Assembly (NCBI GenBank): GCA_024398875.1
Contig: JAKSIJ010000015.1
Location: 1 to 64,000 of the forward strand
Direction: 5' to 3'
Length of the DNA stretch: 64,000 bases
Origin: Fibrobacter sp.
GTDB lineage: Bacteria; Fibrobacterota; Fibrobacteria; Fibrobacterales; Fibrobacteraceae
The notes beneath the pieces are model-generated. The model was not told where the DNA came from and ran no database searches. It worked only from the letters and a program-made list of their open reading frames with translations. Position 1 is the stretch's first letter, and every line of letters starts with the position of its first letter. Positions 7,949 to 15,983 of the stretch are shown piece after piece. Both the position numbers and the translations under genes were made by a program.

Positions 7949-9286
7949 CTACATTCTCTTGCGGTTGTCGAGCACGCGCTTTGCCTTGCCTTCGCTCTTG
8001 GGAAGGGAATCCGGTTCGCATAATGTGACGATGACGGAAACGCCCAAAATCTGCTCGATGGACTGCTTGAACTTCTTGTTTAACTTTTCCATGGCGCCCA
8101 TGGAGTCGCTCATCATTTCCCGAGTGACTTCAATCTTTACTTCCAGTGTATCCATGTTGTTCTTGGTATCCAGAACAATGAGGTAGTTGGGGAGAATCTT
8201 TTCGGCCCGGAGGAGAGCAGTTTCAATCTGGCTCGGGAATACGTTCACGCCACGCAGGATAATCATGTCGTCGGTACGGCGGCCAATGCGGCGGATGCGG
8301 CGGATGGTGCGGCCACATTTGCACCTGGTCTTTTCGATGGCGGTGATGTCGCGGGTGCGGTAGCGGAGAATGGGCATGGCCCGCTTGGAGAGGGTGCTGA
8401 GCACCAGTTCGCCTTCTTCGCCATCCGGCAGGGGCTCCAGCGTTTCGGGGTCCACGATTTCCGGGTAGAAGTGGTCTTCAAAGATGTGCATGCCGTCGCG
8501 ACACTCGCATTCGCAGCCCACGCCGGGGCCTACGATTTCAGAAAGGCCGTAAATGTCGTAGCATTTGATGCCGGTCTTTTCTTCGATGTAATCCCGCATG
8601 CCATCGCTCCAGGGCTCGGCGCCAAACATGGCCCGCTTTACGCCCAGGTCGCGGATGGAAATTCCCATCTTTTCGGCAACATCCATAATGCGGAGGAAGT
8701 AACTGGGAGTTCCTGCAAGAGCGGTGACGCCAAAATCCTTCATGAGCATCACCTGACGCTCTGTGTTGCCGCCACTGATGGGGACGATGGTTGCGCCCAA
8801 GGCTTCAAAACCGCCATGGATGCCAAGACCGCCGGTGAAAAGTCCGTAGCCGAAGAAGTTCTGCACAATGTCCGTGCTTCTAAAACCGCAGGCCAGGAGA
8901 CCGCGCTTGATGACGCTGGCCCAGACTTCCATGTCTTCCTTGGTGTAGCCTACCACAATGGGCTTGCCGGTCGTACCGGAACTGGCGTGAAGGCGGACAA
9001 CTTCACTTAAGTCTACAGCGAAAAGTCCGTAGGGATAGGTGTCGCGCAAATCCTTCTTCATGGTGAAGGGTACTTTGGCAATATCCTTGAGGGTCTTGAT
9101 GTCTTCCGGTTTCACGCCCTTTTCGTCCATGCGCTGACGGAACAGCGGCACCTTCTCATAGGCGAGCTTCACCGTAGCGCGCAGGCGCTGCAACTGCAGT
9201 TCTCGGAGTTGTTCCTCCGGCATAAAATCCAGAGCCATCTCGGGGAGAACTTTATTTTCTTCATCATTCCAAGCTGTTGAACGCAT
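7949..9286 (-). CDS. paaK: Phenylacetate-CoA ligase family enzyme
   Basis: A 445-aa adenylate-forming enzyme that would activate an aryl acid such as phenylacetate with ATP and CoA. Visible motifs are the phosphate loop LHASSGTTGKPIVVGYT near residue 100, YDIYGLSEIVGPGVG near 240, LRYRTRDI near 310, and a C-terminal lysine region LPKSEGKAKRV. A CECEC...CKCG cysteine pattern typical of the family may bind metal. In anaerobic gut bacteria this ligase often acts with indolepyruvate/arylpyruvate metabolism, but no such oxidoreductase gene is seen here. An AAGG-type site about 7 nt before the ATG supports the start. Confidence 0.88.
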   Translation of the reverse strand: MRSTAWNDEENKVLPEMALDFMPEEQLRELQLQRLRATVKLAYEKVPLFRQRMDEKGVKPEDIKTLKDIAKVPFTMKKDLRDTYPYGLFAVDLSEVVRLHASSGTTGKPIVVGYTKEDMEVWASVIKRGLLACGFRSTDIVQNFFGYGLFTGGLGIHGGFEALGATIVPISGGNTERQVMLMKDFGVTALAGTPSYFLRIMDVAEKMGISIRDLGVKRAMFGAEPWSDGMRDYIEEKTGIKCYDIYGLSEIVGPGVGCECECRDGMHIFEDHFYPEIVDPETLEPLPDGEEGELVLSTLSKRAMPILRYRTRDITAIEKTRCKCGRTIRRIRRIGRRTDDMIILRGVNVFPSQIETALLRAEKILPNYLIVLDTKNNMDTLEVKIEVTREMMSDSMGAMEKLNKKFKQSIEQILGVSVIVTLCEPDSLPKSEGKAKRVLDNRKRM

Positions 9287-9306
9287 AATAGACCTTCACT
9301 TATAAA

Positions 9307-10323
9307 TTACAGGGACGCATAGTGGAACATGGCGTCGATACATTTCTTGGCGGCTACCCGCACATCTTCGGAAAGTTCCACCTTGGGCGCTTTTTCAGGG
9401 TGCTGCAGGGCTTCCAGAATGTTTTCCAGAGAATTCGACTTCATATACTTGCACATGCTGCAACTGCCGATGAACCGCTTGTCCGGATATTCGTACTGCA
9501 TGCGAGCCACAAGGCCGCATTCCGTCAACAAGAGCACCGGAGTGCCGGCAGGCAAATCTCTGATGTAGGGAACCATCTGGCCGGTACTACCCACAAAGTC
9601 GCTGAGGAGAGCCACTTCCGGCTCGCATTCCGGATGGCAAATCACCTTTAAGCCTGGATTCTGACTCCGGAAGAACTGAATCAGCTCCGGATCGTAAGTC
9701 TTGTGCACGTAGCAGGCGCCCGAATGCAAAACGATTTCCTTCTTTACGCCGCGCTTTTTCATCTCGTCGATGATGTTCTGGCCCATGAGGCGGTCGGGCA
9801 GGAAGAGGATCTTGTCTGTGGGAAGGTTCTCCACAATCTTCATCACGTTCCCGCTGGTGACGCACACATCGCAGGCGGCCTTCACCTCGGCGGTGGTATT
9901 GATGTAGCAGACAAAGGTATGGCCCGGATATTTCTCCCGAAGGGCGCGGACTTCTTTTGCGGTGATGGAATCCGCCAGGCTGCAACCGGTGAGGGGGCCT
10001 GGAATGATGACGTTCTTGTCCGGATTCAGAATCTTCGCCGTTTCGCCCATGAACTTCACCGCAGAGAACAGGATGTTCTTCTGAGTCACCTTGGTGGCGT
10101 CTTCACTCAGTTTGTAGCTGTCGCCGGAGTAGTCGGCAACGCCCAGAATGATTTCCGGAGCGCAGTAGGCGTGGGCCAAAATGACGGTGTCGTTCTTTAT
10201 TTTCAGTTCATTGATTTCATTAATCAGGGGAATCATGGATTCGCATTTTTCCCGAGTGTAATGGCAAAGAACGGCCCCAGGCTGGACCTTGTTCAAACGA
10301 TTATAGAGTTCTTCAGCGTTCAT
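9307..10323 (-). CDS. nadA: Quinolinate synthase
   Basis: NadA condenses iminoaspartate with dihydroxyacetone phosphate to quinolinate in NAD synthesis, using a [4Fe-4S] cluster. The three expected cluster cysteines are present in GPLTGCSLAD, CHPECEPEV and FIGSCSMCKYM. AHAYCAPEI and the HSGACYVH region are also family landmarks. At 338 aa it has full length. nadC, the next pathway step, lies far away at 53390, and no nadB is seen in the window. The paaK gene follows after 20 bp. Confidence 0.94.
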   Translation of the reverse strand: MNAEELYNRLNKVQPGAVLCHYTREKCESMIPLINEINELKIKNDTVILAHAYCAPEIILGVADYSGDSYKLSEDATKVTQKNILFSAVKFMGETAKILNPDKNVIIPGPLTGCSLADSITAKEVRALREKYPGHTFVCYINTTAEVKAACDVCVTSGNVMKIVENLPTDKILFLPDRLMGQNIIDEMKKRGVKKEIVLHSGACYVHKTYDPELIQFFRSQNPGLKVICHPECEPEVALLSDFVGSTGQMVPYIRDLPAGTPVLLLTECGLVARMQYEYPDKRFIGSCSMCKYMKSNSLENILEALQHPEKAPKVELSEDVRVAAKKCIDAMFHYASL

Positions 10324-10402
10324 GGCAGATTGAATTTCAAATTTTCAACCCAAATGTAAAAAATGTAGTGCTTGGCCTCGTGTCTGCGAAACCTGGGAAT
10401 GC

Positions 10403-11287
10403 TTAGTATCCGGCCCATTCCGCGCTGATGGAGGGGCTAGCCTTGCTGATTTTGGCTTTTTCCGGGTTGTCGGTTGCGGCAATTTCGCCGTTTGCGATTT
10501 TCGCCTTGATTTCATCAAAGGTTTTTGGTGGTACGGAATTGGGGCTGTTGTCTCCCAAAACTTTGCAGGGGGCGCTTTCTGATTCCTTGGCCTTGTCTTT
10601 CACAGGCGTGTATTCCCGCGCTGCAGGAATCTCGTAAAAACGGTCCTCTTCCGGGCACCAGGCGGTGAGTTTTTTCCCGTAGCAGCAGCCGGAATCTAGT
10701 CCGATAAAACCAGGAATGTTCACGAATCCCATTTTTGCCCAGTGTCCAAAAACTACCCGTTTGTTCCATTTAATTTGTTCGAACCAGGGCTTGTCATTCC
10801 AGTAACGGATGGAGAGTAGCACTACTGGGTCCATGTCCTCCAGGCGGGATTTCCCGGGTTCCAGACCAGCGTGAACCAGTAGGGCGTGTGGTGTTTCTCT
10901 CCACAGGGGCCAGTTTTTCACGGTGTCCCGAATGTACGTCCATTCTTCCAAGGAGAGGGCTTTGAAGCGCTTCCTCTGTTTGTCCGTCCATTCTGATTCT
11001 GGCGTTTCCATCATGCGGATGAGGTGCTCCTCATGGTTTCCACGGACAGTGAGAATCCCGCAGTCCTTCACCAACTTCATGGACCGCATAATATCGGGCC
11101 CTTTGTTGATGATGTCGCCGGTCTGATACAGCGTGTCTTTCCCGCGGACAAAGCCGAAGGCGTCGATCATGCGCTCCAGTTCATCGGCGCAGCCGTGAAC
11201 GTCTCCGATGTAGAGGGTGCGGCCACACTCGCTGGCACATTTTTTGCCGACGTTTTTTTCGCAGGCTTGTAAAGCGTCGTCGCTCAT
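10403..11287 (-). CDS. Calcineurin-like metallophosphoesterase (diadenosine tetraphosphatase/PrpE-like)
   Basis: A 294-aa protein phosphatase-type metallohydrolase. Metal-binding motifs are in order: YIGDVHGC, QTGDIINKGP, VRGNHEEH, then HAGLEPG, and the GHWAK histidine. These match the PPP-superfamily enzymes PrpE and ApaH, which hydrolyse diadenosine tetraphosphate or phosphoproteins. The last ~70 residues are charged, low in complexity and outside the catalytic fold. The start overlaps the rluB stop by 4 bp, putting it at the end of an operon with rluB, ppx/gppA and the 12901 gene. Confidence 0.82.
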   Translation of the reverse strand: MSDDALQACEKNVGKKCASECGRTLYIGDVHGCADELERMIDAFGFVRGKDTLYQTGDIINKGPDIMRSMKLVKDCGILTVRGNHEEHLIRMMETPESEWTDKQRKRFKALSLEEWTYIRDTVKNWPLWRETPHALLVHAGLEPGKSRLEDMDPVVLLSIRYWNDKPWFEQIKWNKRVVFGHWAKMGFVNIPGFIGLDSGCCYGKKLTAWCPEEDRFYEIPAAREYTPVKDKAKESESAPCKVLGDNSPNSVPPKTFDEIKAKIANGEIAATDNPEKAKISKASPSISAEWAGY

Positions 11288-12012
11288 AGATGCACTGCTT
11301 GGCGGAGCTTGTTCATTTCGTTTGCGGTGAGTTCCCGGAATTCGCCGGCAGGCAAATCTCCCAGCTGGAGGTTGCAGTAGCTCACCCGTTTCAAATCCCG
11401 GATTTCATAGCCCACGGCACGCATCATCCGGCGGATTTCGCGGTTCTTGCCTTCCACAAGCCACAGTTCCACATAATCATTTTCCAGGTATACGTCTGTG
11501 GCGTAGGCGATTTCCTCTTCGGCGTTTGGATCTTCTGGATCTCGAATGTCCACGCCATCCACCAATTTCTGGGCGGCATTTTCACTGAGGGGGCGGTTGG
11601 TCCACACGAAGTAGCTGCGGGGGACTTCGAAACTGGGGTGGGTGAGGCGATGGAGCAGTTCTCCGTCGTCGGTAAACAGCAAAAGCCCGCGGCTCTGAAG
11701 GTCCAGGCGACCCACATACTTGAAACTCTGGTATCCCGGAGGCAGGTAATCGTAAACGGTTCGGCGGCCCTGAGGGTCGTCCTTGGTGCAAACGCATCCG
11801 GGCGGTTTGTGGAACATGATGGCCCGAGTCTTTTTCGGGAGGCTGATTTTCTTTCCGTCCACAAAGACGTCATCGGCGAATTCATTTACTTGGTGACCCA
11901 GGTCATGGATTGTCTCTCCATTGACTTCTACGCGGCCTTCTTCCACAAGGGTGTCTGCGGCACGGCGGCTGGCCGCTCCACAGAGGGAAATGTACTTGTT
12001 GATGCGCATCAT
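11284..12012 (-). CDS. rluB: RluB/RsuA-family rRNA pseudouridine synthase
   Basis: A 242-aa pseudouridine synthase. Residues 1-60 form an S4 RNA-binding domain (MRINKYISLCGAASRRAAD). The catalytic domain carries GRLDLQSRGLLLFT, with the active-site Asp in RLD, and the EGKNREIRRM motif. This RsuA/RluB/E/F branch usually modifies 23S or 16S rRNA; RluB is the likeliest by overall pattern, but E or F cannot be excluded. It overlaps both neighbours by 4 bp. Confidence 0.88.
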   Translation of the reverse strand: MMRINKYISLCGAASRRAADTLVEEGRVEVNGETIHDLGHQVNEFADDVFVDGKKISLPKKTRAIMFHKPPGCVCTKDDPQGRRTVYDYLPPGYQSFKYVGRLDLQSRGLLLFTDDGELLHRLTHPSFEVPRSYFVWTNRPLSENAAQKLVDGVDIRDPEDPNAEEEIAYATDVYLENDYVELWLVEGKNREIRRMMRAVGYEIRDLKRVSYCNLQLGDLPAGEFRELTANEMNKLRQAVHL

Positions 12013-12911
12013 TTCTTTTCTTCCGGAGGGTAGAGGAGACCAAAGCGGAGGCCTGCGGTACTAATCTTGAAACTTTCCACACGGAGCTTTTCCAGGAGGG
12101 ACTTGAGCCAGAAAAGCCCACAGATGATTACGTCGCTGCGGCCGTTTTCCAGGCCGGGAAGCATGGCGCGCAGTTCCTTGGAGAGGTTTGAAATGCGTGT
12201 GGTGACCGCTTCCAAATCCGCAAGGGAGAGTTCCAGACCTTCGATAGCCTTGTAATCAAACTGGGCCTTGTCCAAATACACCATGGCGAGGGCGGTGCCT
12301 GTGCCACCAATGAGGTAAATCTGTTTTTTGGTGAAGCCCTTGAAACTCACTTCCTTGAAGGTTTCTTTCACAAACTTCTTGTATTCCGGACCAGGAATGG
12401 GGCCCATGGCCTTGAACAGCTTCAAGGCGCCTACGGGAATGGAGATGGAGCGGTCTCCGTTGCTGATTTCCGTGGATCCGCCACCAATATCGATGGTCAC
12501 TAGGTCGTTTCCGTGCCATTCCCGCACAGAACGGAAGGTGAGGTTGGCTTCTTCTTCGCCAGAAATAATGCGGGGCTTGACCCAGATTGCCTTTTCCACT
12601 GCTTCGATGACCTGGTCTGGGTTGGAGGCTCTGCGCATGGCTTCGGTCATGGCTACCGCCTTCAAATCGGCGCCAAGGGCGTGGAGGTCCATGCGGAACT
12701 TGGTCATGATGCGGGAGAGTTCCTGAATCCGCTCTTCCGTGATGGAGCCCTGCTCGTAAATATCTTCCCCCAGGCGGCAGATTTCCACCTTCTGGAGCTT
12801 GGGGACTAGCTTCATCTTTGTGGCGTCGGTTTCGTCGGGCTCGAAGGCGGCAATGAGGAGAATGCAGCTGTGGCTTCCGATGTCCACCGTGGCTTGGAGC
12901 TTATTTTCCAT
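12009..12911 (-). CDS. Ppx/GppA exopolyphosphatase-family phosphatase
   Basis: A 300-aa ASKHA-fold enzyme of the Ppx/GppA family, which cuts terminal phosphates from polyphosphate or from pppGpp. Conserved pieces are ATVDIGSHSCILLIA, VAMTEAMRRASN, ISGEEEANLTF, VTIDIGGGSTEIS and LIGGTGTALA. It lacks the C-terminal HD region of long Ppx proteins. The start is taken at 12911 (GAGGA upstream) instead of an in-frame ATG at 12962 that lies deep in the preceding gene; the chosen start overlaps that gene by 11 bp. A pppGpp-related role would fit the alarmone operon elsewhere in the window, but this is inference. Confidence 0.82.
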   Translation of the reverse strand: MENKLQATVDIGSHSCILLIAAFEPDETDATKMKLVPKLQKVEICRLGEDIYEQGSITEERIQELSRIMTKFRMDLHALGADLKAVAMTEAMRRASNPDQVIEAVEKAIWVKPRIISGEEEANLTFRSVREWHGNDLVTIDIGGGSTEISNGDRSISIPVGALKLFKAMGPIPGPEYKKFVKETFKEVSFKGFTKKQIYLIGGTGTALAMVYLDKAQFDYKAIEGLELSLADLEAVTTRISNLSKELRAMLPGLENGRSDVIICGLFWLKSLLEKLRVESFKISTAGLRFGLLYPPEEKK

Positions 12912-13317
12912 TTTCGTCCTCAGCGTCGTTTGCGGGTTTGGCTGCATCGGGTTCGTCAACATCGGGTGCGACGTCCGCGGATTCGGCCTCGTTTGTGCGG
13001 GACTGTTCCGCCTTTATCATGGTGGCCTTGATTTTTTCCGCCAATTTGGAGGGGTTCAGCATGAATTCCTTGGCGTTTGCGATGGCTTCTTCCACCACCG
13101 ATTCCGGATATTTTCCGTTCCAGCTGGCTACCAGATCTCCCGATTCGCTACCGAGAGGTTTCTTTTCCTGAATTTCCTGTGCCATTTTCAGCGCGAGAAG
13201 AAGGCCAAGCTCGAAGGGGCGGGGTTCCTCTTTGCCCTCCAGGAGTTTTTCCACATGGGCGATGCGCTCGGCGAGAGCGATTTTCTTCTGGTCTGAAAAG
13301 TCTTTCTCTGAAATCAT
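12901..13317 (-). CDS. Hypothetical acidic protein
   Basis: I do not recognise this 138-aa protein. Residues 1-95 are predicted mostly helical and charged; the last 35 residues are an acidic Ala/Asp/Glu/Pro tail. No signal peptide or membrane segment is seen. It is first in an operon with ppx/gppA, rluB and the metallophosphoesterase. Its ATG lies only 3 bp beyond the U-tract of the histone-like gene's terminator. A TATTAT sits 6 nt before the ATG and there is no Shine-Dalgarno. Confidence 0.6.
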   Translation of the reverse strand: MISEKDFSDQKKIALAERIAHVEKLLEGKEEPRPFELGLLLALKMAQEIQEKKPLGSESGDLVASWNGKYPESVVEEAIANAKEFMLNPSKLAEKIKATMIKAEQSRTNEAESADVAPDVDEPDAAKPANDAEDENGK

Positions 13318-13320
13318 AGC

Positions 13321-13362
13321 TTAATAATAAAAAAAGAACGAAGTTCTCAAAGAACTTCGTTC
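13321..13362 (-). terminator. Terminator of the histone-like gene
   Basis: GAACGAAGTTCT (13336-13347) and AGAACTTCGTTC (13351-13362) form a perfect 12-bp stem with a 3-nt loop. On the minus strand it is followed by seven T residues and TATTATTAA. The U-tract runs straight into the start region of the gene at 13317. Confidence 0.88.
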
Positions 13363-13385
13363 CCAAAAGAGAGCAATAGGAAGAA

Positions 13386-13637
13386 TTACTTCTTAGCAGC
13401 CTTCTTAGCAGGAGCCTTCTTAGCGGCAACCTTCTTAGCAGGGGCCTTCTTAGCGGCAACCTTCTTAGCAGGGGCCTTCTTAGCAGCAGCCTTCGGAGCA
13501 GCCTTCTTAGCAGGAGCCTTCTTAGCGGCAGCCTTCTTAGCAGGAGCAGCCTTCTTGGCAGGAGCAGCCTTCTTAGCAGGAGCAGCCTTCTTAGCAGGAG
13601 CAGCTTTCTTAGCAACGGGTTTCTTTGTTGTAGCCAT
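13386..13637 (-). CDS. Lys/Ala-rich histone H1-like DNA-binding protein
   Basis: An 83-aa, extremely basic low-complexity protein built from PAKKAA and APAKKVAAKK units. It resembles the C-terminal tail of eukaryotic histone H1 and bacterial H1-like proteins such as Hc1/Hc2 and AlgP. It probably binds and compacts DNA or RNA in the nucleoid. The ATG at 13637 follows AAGGAAG; an upstream in-frame ATG has no site. The DNA is itself an imperfect tandem array of 18-24 bp units, so the copy number may vary between strains. It is monocistronic, with its own promoter and terminator. Confidence 0.85.
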   Translation of the reverse strand: MATTKKPVAKKAAPAKKAAPAKKAAPAKKAAPAKKAAAKKAPAKKAAPKAAAKKAPAKKVAAKKAPAKKVAAKKAPAKKAAKK

Positions 13638-13679
13638 TTTATTCTTCCTTTTTTGAGGGTTAATGTTTAAGATAAACAT

Positions 13680-13708
13680 AAAATAACTTTTTTTTCACAA
13701 ATAATCAA
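13680..13708 (-). promoter_or_regulatory. Promoter of the histone-like gene
   Basis: On the minus strand, TTGATT (13708-13703) and TATTTT (13685-13680) are separated by 17 bp. The region around them is very A/T-rich, as in strong promoters of nucleoid protein genes. Confidence 0.5.
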
Positions 13709-13858
13709 CACTTTTTTTAAAAATTTTTCATTTTTTTTGCATAAAGGGTCTTGACAGACAAATTTTATCCCAAATTTATCAACAATAATTTGTATGTAAA
13801 AAATGGGCAAGAATGCGATAAGATTGCACCCTAGAGCGCAACAAAAAAATCAAAATAA

Positions 13859-13888
13859 ACGAAAAAATCTCCGCGAAAAGGCGGAGAA
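13859..13888 (-). terminator. Terminator of panB
   Basis: CTCCGC (13869-13874) pairs with GCGGAG (13881-13886). On the minus strand it is followed by ATTTTTTCG. It lies about 40 bp beyond the panB stop codon. Confidence 0.75.
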
Positions 13889-13925
13889 AAATTTTTTCAA
13901 AAAATTTTAAAATTTTACAAACGAT

Positions 13926-14666
13926 CTATTGGTTCACGTGCTCGACGTATTTTTTGAATCCTTCCACGCCAAGTTCGTACATGTTCACGAACTTTGTTGC
14001 AAATGGAGGAATCTTTCCCGGGTGCATGCCTAGTGCATCGTGCATCACGAGCACCTGACCATCGGTAAATTTACCGCCGCCAATGCCGATGGTGGCTGCG
14101 CTAACTTGTTGAGTGATAAGGGTTCCCAGCGTTTCGGGTATGTGCTCCAACACCATTTCGAAGCAGCCGAGACTGTCGGTATATTTGGCCGCGGCGATGA
14201 TTGCGTTAGCCTCCTCTTCCGTCTTTCCCTTCTGCTTGAAGTTCTCTGCAGTCTGGGGAAGGAGCCCGTGGTGGGCGCAAACGGGGATGTCTTTACTCCG
14301 GAGGAACTCGATAACCCCTTCCGGCACGCCTTCCAGTTTGATGCTGGAACAGCCCACATCCATAAAACGGCGGGCGTTGTCGTAGGCCAGCTGCGGATTT
14401 GCGTCGCTACCAAAGGGCATGTCGCCGATAACATGGGTGTTTGGGGCCCCACGACAGACGGCAGCGGCAAAAATGAGCATCTCGTTCATGCCAATTTCGC
14501 GGGTGCTCTTGTAGCCAAGCATCGTGTTTGCGAGGCTGTCCCCTACCAGAATCTGATCCACGCCGGCGGCTTCCGCCATCTTTGCAAAGGCGAAATCGTA
14601 GGCGGTGACCATGGAAATCTTTTGTTTTTTGGATTTTTTTGCTTGAATATCTTCTGGAGTGAGCAT
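13926..14666 (-). CDS. panB: Ketopantoate hydroxymethyltransferase
   Basis: PanB transfers a one-carbon unit from methylenetetrahydrofolate to ketoisovalerate, the first step to pantothenate and CoA. Clear family signatures include MVTAYDFAFAKMAEAAGVDQILVGDSL (metal-binding Asp), IGDMPFGS, SIKLEG with the substrate Lys region, PVCAHHGLLPQ, VLEHIP and IGIGGGKFTDGQVLVMHD. It has a usual length of 246 aa. coaX, a later CoA gene, is at 54256. No panC or panD is visible. A 33-bp gap separates it from recO upstream. Confidence 0.95.
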   Translation of the reverse strand: MLTPEDIQAKKSKKQKISMVTAYDFAFAKMAEAAGVDQILVGDSLANTMLGYKSTREIGMNEMLIFAAAVCRGAPNTHVIGDMPFGSDANPQLAYDNARRFMDVGCSSIKLEGVPEGVIEFLRSKDIPVCAHHGLLPQTAENFKQKGKTEEEANAIIAAAKYTDSLGCFEMVLEHIPETLGTLITQQVSAATIGIGGGKFTDGQVLVMHDALGMHPGKIPPFATKFVNMYELGVEGFKKYVEHVNQ

Positions 14667-14699
14667 GGCGAAAGTCCGGAAAAATAAAGTTGGACGATT

Positions 14700-15524
14700 T
14701 TACGGGCTGAAATATAGCTTTCTCGTCTCGTTCAGGAACTGGAGAGATTTCAAATCCTTCATGAAGCCGATGTGGTTCCGCAGGTAGGCGAGGAGGGCGT
14801 TTTCAGTGAATTGGGGTTGGATGAGGGACGTCCCGGTTCGCAGACTCCAGAGACCGCGGAGGGTTTCGGGCCGGGCGCGGGAGGTGCTCACGCCGAGGCA
14901 AGCCTTGCAGATGAGGGCTCCGGTTTCCGGCTGAAAATCTGCGGGCGGTTCCGTGAGAGCGGTTTCGCAGCAGCTGCAGGCGGTAAGGTCCAGATGGTAG
15001 CCCCACAAGTCGCAGATGTTGAGGAGGAAACGGGCGAAAACATTGCCCGCGGATGTCGGGCTGGTTACTTCGCGCCCCACGGCTATCGGGTTGCTGGCTG
15101 AATCCGCGCGGTTTTCGAGGGCAGTTGCCTCGGGCCCGCCAGCATCACCCTCATCCAGCTGGCTCAAAGCCTCTTCCAGCAAAAGGAATTCCTCCTGCAG
15201 TGGGACGCCCTGAGGCGCATACCGCAGGATGATTTCCGCCATGACCTGCGCTTCGGCCAAATACAGCAGATTCTCCCGCAGGTTTTTGTGCCAGTTGAGG
15301 ATGGAAGCCTCTTTCACGAAGAGCAGTTCCGCGTGAGGGTTCTCCCGAAACACCACCTCGCAGCTTGCGAGAGGGTCTAGGGCACCCTTGAAAGGGGAAT
15401 CCTTGCTCTTGCCGCCTTTCACAATGAAGGACACGATGCCGCATTCCTCCGTCAGGGCCTTCACAATCCAGCTGGAATCGCTGTAGGGGAAGCGGTGGAG
15501 GATGATGGCGCGGGATTTGATCAT
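14700..15524 (-). CDS. recO: DNA repair protein RecO
   Basis: RecO works with RecF and RecR to load RecA onto SSB-coated single-stranded DNA. The N-terminal OB-fold begins IKSRAIILHRFPYSDSSWIVKALTEECG with the typical VKGGKSKDS loop. The helical C-terminal part carries a four-Cys zinc site in LTACSCCET and LICKACLG. Residues 130-160 are a poorly conserved insertion. At 274 aa it is slightly longer than average. It lies upstream of panB and downstream of the HIT gene on the same strand. Confidence 0.9.
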   Translation of the reverse strand: MIKSRAIILHRFPYSDSSWIVKALTEECGIVSFIVKGGKSKDSPFKGALDPLASCEVVFRENPHAELLFVKEASILNWHKNLRENLLYLAEAQVMAEIILRYAPQGVPLQEEFLLLEEALSQLDEGDAGGPEATALENRADSASNPIAVGREVTSPTSAGNVFARFLLNICDLWGYHLDLTACSCCETALTEPPADFQPETGALICKACLGVSTSRARPETLRGLWSLRTGTSLIQPQFTENALLAYLRNHIGFMKDLKSLQFLNETRKLYFSP

Positions 15525-15562
15525 GATAATGGCGGTGAGTCCGCGATTATTCCAGTCGCTGA

Positions 15563-15925
15563 TTACTTATTTGCGGTGGGGAACGGAGGCCAGCCCATGA
15601 CCTGTCCACCAACCACGTGGAGGTGGATGTGGAAAACGGTCTGTCCAGCGTCGGCCCTGCAGTTGAATACGAAGCGTGCGCCTGATTCTTCCAAACCCAG
15701 TTCCTTGGCAATGCGCTGCGCCTGGAACATCATCTTTCCGATGAGTTCGCAGTCTTCTTCCTTCATGTCCATGATGCTGGAGATGTGCTTCTTGGGGATG
15801 ACCAGGAAGTGAACGGGGGCTTGGGGGGCGATGTCGTAGAAGGCGAACACGTCGTCGTCTTCGTAGATTTTCTTGGAGGGAATTTCACCCTTCGCGATTT
15901 TGCAGAAAAGACAATTTTCACTCAT
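15563..15925 (-). CDS. HIT-family (HINT-like) nucleotide hydrolase
   Basis: A 120-aa histidine-triad protein of the HINT branch, which hydrolyses nucleoside phosphoramidates and adenylates. The C-terminal triad HIHLHVVGG is complete, and CLFCKIAKGEIPSKKIYEDDDVFAFYDI at the N-terminus carries the zinc-type cysteines typical of HINT. It spans the complete domain. The next gene downstream (recO) starts 38 bp after its stop. Confidence 0.93.
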   Translation of the reverse strand: MSENCLFCKIAKGEIPSKKIYEDDDVFAFYDIAPQAPVHFLVIPKKHISSIMDMKEEDCELIGKMMFQAQRIAKELGLEESGARFVFNCRADAGQTVFHIHLHVVGGQVMGWPPFPTANK

Positions 15926-15954
15926 AATGACTTAATAGTAGTATTTTCTTCAAT

Positions 15955-15983
15955 GTCATTGCGAGGCTTTAGCCGAAGCAATC
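15955..15983. repeat. GTCAT...ATC palindromic repeat, copy 1
   Basis: An imperfect palindrome that begins GTCATTGCGAGGC and ends GAAGCAATC. It has the same ends and layout as the copies at 36369 and 42917. It overlaps the stop codon (15956-15958) and the last codons of the fusion protein gene. Confidence 0.6.
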
